From Salinibacterium sp. (GTDB lineage Bacteria > Actinomycetota > Actinomycetes > Actinomycetales > Microbacteriaceae), in contig JADGNA010000008.1 of NCBI GenBank assembly GCA_015234465.1, forward strand, positions 1,054,001 through 1,118,000: a stretch of 64,000 nt of DNA. Reading direction: 5' to 3'. Positions 60,364 through 64,000 of this stretch are shown in pieces. The position numbers were made by a program, and so were the translations under genes. Within the stretch, counting starts at the first letter, position 1; every line of letters starts with the position of its first letter. The notes beneath the pieces were generated by a model, which worked only from the letters and a program-made list of their open reading frames with translations, was not told the origin of the DNA and searched no databases.

Positions 60364-61305
60364 TCAGGCCGCCTTGTCTGCCTGCTGGCGCAGTGCGATC
60401 GTCTCCGCGGCACGCATCGCCGCGGAGGTCATGATGTCGAGGTTGCCGGCGTAGGCGGGCAGGTAGTGGGCTGCGCCCTCCACCTCGAGGAAGACGCTCG
60501 TCTTCAGGCCCGTGAACTCGCCGACGCCGGGGATGACGATGGGCTCCTCGATGAGGTCGAACTGCACCTTCTGCTTGAGGCGGTAGCCGGGCACATAGGC
60601 GTTGACCTTGGAGACCATTTCCTCGACGGCCGACTCGATGGCGGCCTGGTCGCCGGGCTCGGAGAGCGTGAATACGGTGTCACGCATCATGAGGGGCGGC
60701 TCGGCCGGGTTGAGCACGATGATGGCCTTGCCGCTCTCGGCGCGGCCAACCGTCGTGAGGGCCTCCGAGGTCGTCTCGGTGAACTCGTCGATGTTGGCGC
60801 GGGTTCCGGGGCCGGCCGACTTGCTGGCGATGGATGCCACGATCTCCGCGTACTTCACGGGAACGACGCTCGAGACGGCCGCAACCATCGGGATCGTCGC
60901 CTGACCGCCGCACGTGACCATGTTGAGGTTCGGAGCGTCGATGTGCTCCTCGAGGTTGACGACGGGCACGCAGTAGGGGCCGATCGCCGCGGGGGTGAGG
61001 TCGATGAGCCGGATGCCCGGCTTCGCCGCGAGGAGCTTCTCGGCGTTGTAGACGTGCGCCTTGGCCGAGGTGGCGTCGAAGACGATGTCGATGTTGGCGA
61101 AGACGGGGTCGGCGATGAGCCCGTCGACGCCGGTGGCGATCGCGGTCACGCCCATGCTGGCGGCGCGGCGCAGGCCGTCGCTCTCGGGGTCGATGCCGAC
61201 GAGGGCGGCCGCCTTGAGCAGCCCCTTGCCGCGGAGGATCTTGATCATCAGGTCGGTGCCGATATTCCCGGAACCGATGATGGCGACGTGGATGGGCTCG
61301 GCCAT
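60364..61305 (-). CDS. mhpF: Acetaldehyde dehydrogenase (acylating)
   Basis: The protein of 313 residues has the NAD-binding [18 protein letters not shown] and the active-site Cys in [17 protein letters not shown] (about residue 130). It converts acetaldehyde and CoA to acetyl-CoA in complex with the aldolase. Order here is dehydrogenase-aldolase-hydratase, all leftward. AGAAGG seven bases before ATG 61305 sets the start. No ring-cleaving dioxygenase or active meta-cleavage hydrolase is in the window; the hydrolase homologue at 18779 is catalytically dead. Confidence 0.95.
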   Translation of the reverse strand: MAEPIHVAIIGSGNIGTDLMIKILRGKGLLKAAALVGIDPESDGLRRAASMGVTAIATGVDGLIADPVFANIDIVFDATSAKAHVYNAEKLLAAKPGIRLIDLTPAAIGPYCVPVVNLEEHIDAPNLNMVTCGGQATIPMVAAVSSVVPVKYAEIVASIASKSAGPGTRANIDEFTETTSEALTTVGRAESGKAIIVLNPAEPPLMMRDTVFTLSEPGDQAAIESAVEEMVSKVNAYVPGYRLKQKVQFDLIEEPIVIPGVGEFTGLKTSVFLEVEGAAHYLPAYAGNLDIMTSAAMRAAETIALRQQADKAA

Positions 61306-61360
61306 TCCAGTACCTTCTCTCGATAGCGTGCGGGCCGATCCTGTTCGAAGTTTCGGCACT

Positions 61361-61378
61361 TGTTCTATATATCGAACA
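61361..61378. promoter_or_regulatory. IclR-type site TGTTC-N8-GAACA
   Basis: A perfect five-base inverted repeat with an AT-rich TATATAT centre lies 55 bases before the dehydrogenase start in the 152-base divergent gap. A third arm, CTGTTCGAA, lies at 61341. It is the likely site of the IclR protein encoded at 61458. Confidence 0.6.
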
Positions 61379-61457
61379 GCGTGAAAGACGCGATGTCAAG
61401 GCGGCCCCGCAGACTCCCAGTTTGCGCTTCACCCCCGGGGCCGAGTATCCATAGGGA

Positions 61458-62222
61458 ATGGCCCGCCTCACACCCGCCGTCGTGCGCACCCTCGACATCC
61501 TCGAGTTGTTCCTCGACGCCGACGGGCCCCTCACGGCCCCAGAGGTCGTGCGCCGCACCGGCGTGCCGCGCACGACGGCCCACGAACTGCTGTCGACGCT
61601 CGTCGCCCGCGACTACCTGCAGAAGGACGACGGCGGCGGGTTCCGGCTCGGGGTGCGGCTCCTGCACCTCGGCAACGCATACTCGGCCCGCTTCGACATG
61701 CTCGCGGCTGCCAATGAGGCCGCACGCGAACTCTCCGCCCGCACCAACGAGACCGTGAGCGTCGCGCTGCGTGAGGGTGCTGACGTCTTCTACCTCGCCA
61801 AGGTCGAGCCGAGGGATACCCTGCGCCTGCCCTCCAGTATCGGCCAGCGCCTCCCCGCCAACGTGACGGGGCTCGGCAAGGTGCTGCTCGCCTACGTGTC
61901 GCCGACGACCCTCCGCGAACTGTTTCCGGATGCGGATGCGCTGCCGCGGATGACGGAGCGCAGCATCCGCTCCCTCGACGCGCTCGAGCAGGAGCTCGAG
62001 GGCGTGCGCGAGACGGGGGTCGCCTTCGAGCGCGAGGAATCGACGCCGGGCGTGTGGTGCGTCGCCGCCCCTGTGCGCGACTCCTCGGGCGCCGTCGTCG
62101 CGGCCATCAGCCTCTCGGTGCCATCCGCCCGCTTCTCGGAGCGCCCCGACAGCGACTGGGCCGACCTCGTGCGCGCGGCGGGCGACGGCCTCTCGTCGAG
62201 CCTCGGCTACGCCCTCCCCTAA
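61458..62222 (+). CDS. IclR-family regulator of the lower meta-cleavage operon
   Basis: This 254-residue IclR protein has a winged HTH (VVRTLDILELFLDADGPLTA, then VVRRTGVPRTTAHELLSTLV) and an effector domain with LPANVTGLGKVLLAYVSPTT and VAFEREESTPGVWCVAAPV. It is divergent from the acetaldehyde dehydrogenase-aldolase-hydratase operon and probably controls it through the TGTTC-N8-GAACA site. Ribosome signals are weak: AGGGA lies three bases before the ATG. It is the third IclR in the window and reads a different operator. Confidence 0.9.
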   Translation: MARLTPAVVRTLDILELFLDADGPLTAPEVVRRTGVPRTTAHELLSTLVARDYLQKDDGGGFRLGVRLLHLGNAYSARFDMLAAANEAARELSARTNETVSVALREGADVFYLAKVEPRDTLRLPSSIGQRLPANVTGLGKVLLAYVSPTTLRELFPDADALPRMTERSIRSLDALEQELEGVRETGVAFEREESTPGVWCVAAPVRDSSGAVVAAISLSVPSARFSERPDSDWADLVRAAGDGLSSSLGYALP

Positions 62223-62233
62223 GTCCGGACACG

Positions 62234-62396
62234 CCCTTCCCTAATTCAGGACCAGCCCTTTCCCAATTCAGGACCTGGCTCTCCTAATTCAGGACTTTGC
62301 CTTCCCATCCCAGGAACGACCTCGCCACCTCCTGAACTGTGAAAGACAACTCCTGAATTGTGAAAGCCAAGTCCTGAGTTGGGAAAAGCAGGGCTG
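62234..62396. repeat. Family-1 palindromic repeat, copy e, multi-nested array
   Basis: Four forward half-units (near 62236, 62258, 62280 and 62300) are followed by three reverse half-units (near 62330, 62350 and 62370). The outermost pairs also match in flanking CCAGCCC/GGGCTGG bases, so the array can fold into one long interrupted hairpin. It fills most of the 202-base gap between the IclR and GntR genes. Confidence 0.92.
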
Positions 62397-62424
62397 GCAT
62401 GCAAGCGTCGTCCATACTGGAGGG

Positions 62425-63123
62425 ATGAGCGACGTCGACAATCAGCGCAACAGGGGGCGACTCTCGGGCCAGGTGTACGAGACGCTCAAGTCCCGACTCC
62501 TTGACGGCGACTACCCCGCGGGCTCCCGCGTCTCCGTCGAGACCGTGCGGGCCGAGTTCGGGGTGAGCAAGCAGCCCGTCATGGAGGCCCTGCGCCAGTT
62601 GGCCGCCGACGGCATTGTCGAGATCCTGCCCCAGATCGGATGCGTCGTGAAGAGCTATTCGCCGCGCGACGTCGTCGACTTCTTCGAGGTCTTCGCGGCC
62701 TTCGAGGGAGCGATGGCGGGGGCGGCAGCCAAGCGCGGCACCCCTGAGGACGTGCAACGGCTCGAGTCGATCATCGCGGGGGCGACCGCTCGCGACCACC
62801 AGCCGGGCGCCGACGAGTCCTCCGCCTACCGCCGGGAGAACCGCGACTTCCACTCCGCGATCCACCGCGCGGTGGCCTCGCCGATCATGTCGGAGTCCAG
62901 CCGTCGGCTGTGGGACCTCAGTGACTTCCTCATCAACACGGCGGGCCGCCCGCTCCCGCTCGGCTACGTGACGGAGGAGCGGCACAGTGAGCATGCCGAG
63001 ATCGTCGCCGCCATCCGTGCCGGCGATTCTGAGGAGGCTCGCCGAGTGATGGAGGCGCACATCCGCTCGACCCCGGCCCTCATCCTCGGTGATGTGCTCG
63101 CCGACCAGGGGGCTGCGCGATGA
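62425..63123 (+). CDS. GntR-family regulator, FCD type
   Basis: The 232 residues show a winged HTH (YETLKSRLLDGDYPAGSRVS, VRAEFGVSKQPVMEALRQLA) and an all-helical FCD ligand domain with the metal-type residues in ENRDFHSAIHRAV, ERHSEHAEIVAAI and RVMEAHIRS. FCD regulators sense organic acids such as glycolate, lactate or dicarboxylates. GGAGGG lies directly against the ATG, with CATACT before it, so translation may be leaderless. Its stop overlaps the aminopeptidase start. Confidence 0.9.
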   Translation: MSDVDNQRNRGRLSGQVYETLKSRLLDGDYPAGSRVSVETVRAEFGVSKQPVMEALRQLAADGIVEILPQIGCVVKSYSPRDVVDFFEVFAAFEGAMAGAAAKRGTPEDVQRLESIIAGATARDHQPGADESSAYRRENRDFHSAIHRAVASPIMSESSRRLWDLSDFLINTAGRPLPLGYVTEERHSEHAEIVAAIRAGDSEEARRVMEAHIRSTPALILGDVLADQGAAR

Positions 63124-63890
63124 TCGAGATCCTGACCCCGGCCGAGATCGCGCAGGCCCGCACGAGCGGTGCACTCGTCGCCGACATCCTGCACACCATC
63201 AAGGGCCGCGCGCGAGTGGGCACCAACCTGCTCGAGATCGACCGCTGGGCGAAGGAGATGATCCTCGCGGCGGGCGCGGAGTCCTGCTACGTCGACTATG
63301 CGCCATCCTTCGGCCGCGGCCCCTTCGGCCACTACATCTGCACGGCGGTCAACGATGCGGTGCTGCACGGGATGCCGCACGACTACGCGCTCGCCGACGG
63401 CGACCTGCTCACGCTCGACCTCGCGGTGCTCACGGGCGGCATCGCGGCTGACGCGGCGATCAGCTTCATCGTGGGCGACTCGCGCCCGCCCGAGAGTGTC
63501 GCCCTGATCGACGCGACGGAGCGGGCCCTCGCGGCGGGCATCACGGCGGCGGGTCCGGATGCCCGCATCGGCGACATCGCGCACGCGATCGGCACCGTGC
63601 TGGAGGAGGCGGGCTATCCGATCAACCTGCAATTCGGGGGGCATGGCATCGGCTCGACCATGCACCAGGACCCGCATGTGCCCAACACGGGCCGCCCCGG
63701 CCGCGGCTTCAAGCTGCGCCCCGGGCTGATGCTCGCGATCGAGCCGTGGGTCATGATCGACACCGACGAGCTCGTGACGGATGCCGACGGCTGGACCCTC
63801 CGCAGCAAGACCGGCTCCCGCACGGCCCACAGCGAGCACACCATCGCGATCACCGACGACGGGGTCGAGATTCTCACCCTCCCGCGCTAG
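63120..63890 (+). CDS. map: Type I methionyl aminopeptidase (M24)
   Basis: The protein of 256 residues has all five dinuclear metal ligands of MetAP: Asp in LTLDLAVLTGG, Asp in IAADAAISF, His in FGGHGIGSTMHQDP (with a second His), Glu in AIEPWVM and Glu in HSEHTIAI. It removes N-terminal Met from new proteins. The gene is coupled to a GntR regulator (ATGA), not to secY/infA as the housekeeping copy usually is, so this is probably an additional, regulated paralogue. Creatinase or prolidase activity in the same fold is less likely because of its MetAP length. Confidence 0.9.
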   Translation: MIEILTPAEIAQARTSGALVADILHTIKGRARVGTNLLEIDRWAKEMILAAGAESCYVDYAPSFGRGPFGHYICTAVNDAVLHGMPHDYALADGDLLTLDLAVLTGGIAADAAISFIVGDSRPPESVALIDATERALAAGITAAGPDARIGDIAHAIGTVLEEAGYPINLQFGGHGIGSTMHQDPHVPNTGRPGRGFKLRPGLMLAIEPWVMIDTDELVTDADGWTLRSKTGSRTAHSEHTIAITDDGVEILTLPR

Positions 63891-63902
63891 GCGGCAACGA
63901 GA

Positions 63903-63938
63903 AACGGCCCCCCGGAACCGAGGTTCCGAGGGGCCGTT
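63903..63938. terminator. Bidirectional terminator hairpin
   Basis: AACGGCCCC-C-CGGAAC pairs with GTTCCG-A-GGGGCCGTT around CGAG. It lies between the convergent map gene and the gene entering from the right edge. Confidence 0.85.
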
Positions 63939-63949
63939 GGCGTTGGGTG

Positions 63950-64000
63950 TCAGTCGTTCTCGAGCGCGTTGTTGGCGTCGTTGCGGAACGCCGCCTCCTT
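63950..64000 (-). CDS. C-terminal end of a gene entering from the right edge
   Basis: A 17-codon open frame ends in TGA at 63950 and reads KEAAFRNDANNALEND at its C-terminus. Its position 12 bases from a terminator hairpin supports a real gene end. Too little is present to name it. Confidence 0.5.
   Translation of the reverse strand, partial: KEAAFRNDANNALEND

Noticed and set aside
1-64000. Prophage, transposase, integrase, CRISPR, tRNA or rRNA genes
   Set aside because: I looked for their hallmark proteins, repeats and structures and saw none; the palindromes lack an encoded transposase here.

Overview
The window is high-GC chromosomal DNA from an actinobacterium. Short intergenic spaces, many ATGA/GTGA stop-start overlaps, a mycothiol-type maleylpyruvate isomerase-family protein, many IclR regulators and frequent GGATGC/GCATCC words suggest a Microbacteriaceae-like soil or water organism. 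That placement is inferred from composition and gene content, not from a marker gene. I see no rRNA, tRNA, CRISPR array, phage gene or transposase.

Region 1 (1-9.1 kb) is ordinary chromosome: a lipoprotein running off the left edge, an SPOUT RNA methyltransferase, SelO, a DadA-like oxidoreductase, a class II glutamine amidotransferase, PurA, a GNAT acetyltransferase, Ohr and a GlcG/HbpS-like protein. Region 2 (9.4-25.0 kb) is an acid-catabolism island. A peptide-type binding lipoprotein, acyl-CoA dehydrogenase, LysR, MmgE/PrpD protein, itaconyl/mesaconyl-CoA hydratase-like protein, CaiB CoA-transferase and CitE-like lyase have the gene content of proteobacterial itaconate-degradation loci. 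Next come a two-gene unit encoding a catalytically dead meta-cleavage-hydrolase homologue and a tandem-TetR regulator, and, divergently, a complete Dpp/Opp permease-ATPase set and an MFS exporter.

Region 3 (25.2-46.5 kb) handles aromatic acids. Gentisate 1,2-dioxygenase and a fumarylpyruvate hydrolase-like protein lie 20 kb from a 3-hydroxybenzoate 6-hydroxylase-like monooxygenase, but the two promoters share the same -35/-10 hexamers and the same duplicated ATTC-N9-GAAT operator, also found at the start of the IclR gene at 44520. Between them are an SDR-ALDH-polar ABC operon, its probable binding protein (35212, linked by a shared promoter element), a lactonase-like protein, and a benzoylformate decarboxylase operon with its own ABC importer and a second MFS exporter.

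Region 4 (46.7-58.4 kb) is a tightly coupled ten-gene cluster that matches no pathway I can name: two CaiB CoA-transferases, a CitE-type and an HMG-CoA-lyase-type lyase, a cyclase/amidohydrolase, two MmgE/PrpD proteins, an acyl-CoA dehydrogenase, an enoyl-CoA hydratase and a benzaldehyde dehydrogenase-like ALDH. Region 5 (58.5-64 kb) holds the lower meta-cleavage module (hydratase, aldolase, acylating acetaldehyde dehydrogenase) divergent from an IclR gene, then a GntR-methionyl aminopeptidase pair.

Two families of intergenic palindromes run through the window. Family 1 is built from half-units close to CTTTCCTAATTCAGGA, occurs at five loci and is often nested into long hairpins. Family 2 is exactly 62 bp at three loci, with changing but self-complementary centres; two copies bracket an AbiEi-like gene. 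These repeats, the dead hydrolase/double-TetR pair and the ten-gene CoA cluster are the items most worth following up.
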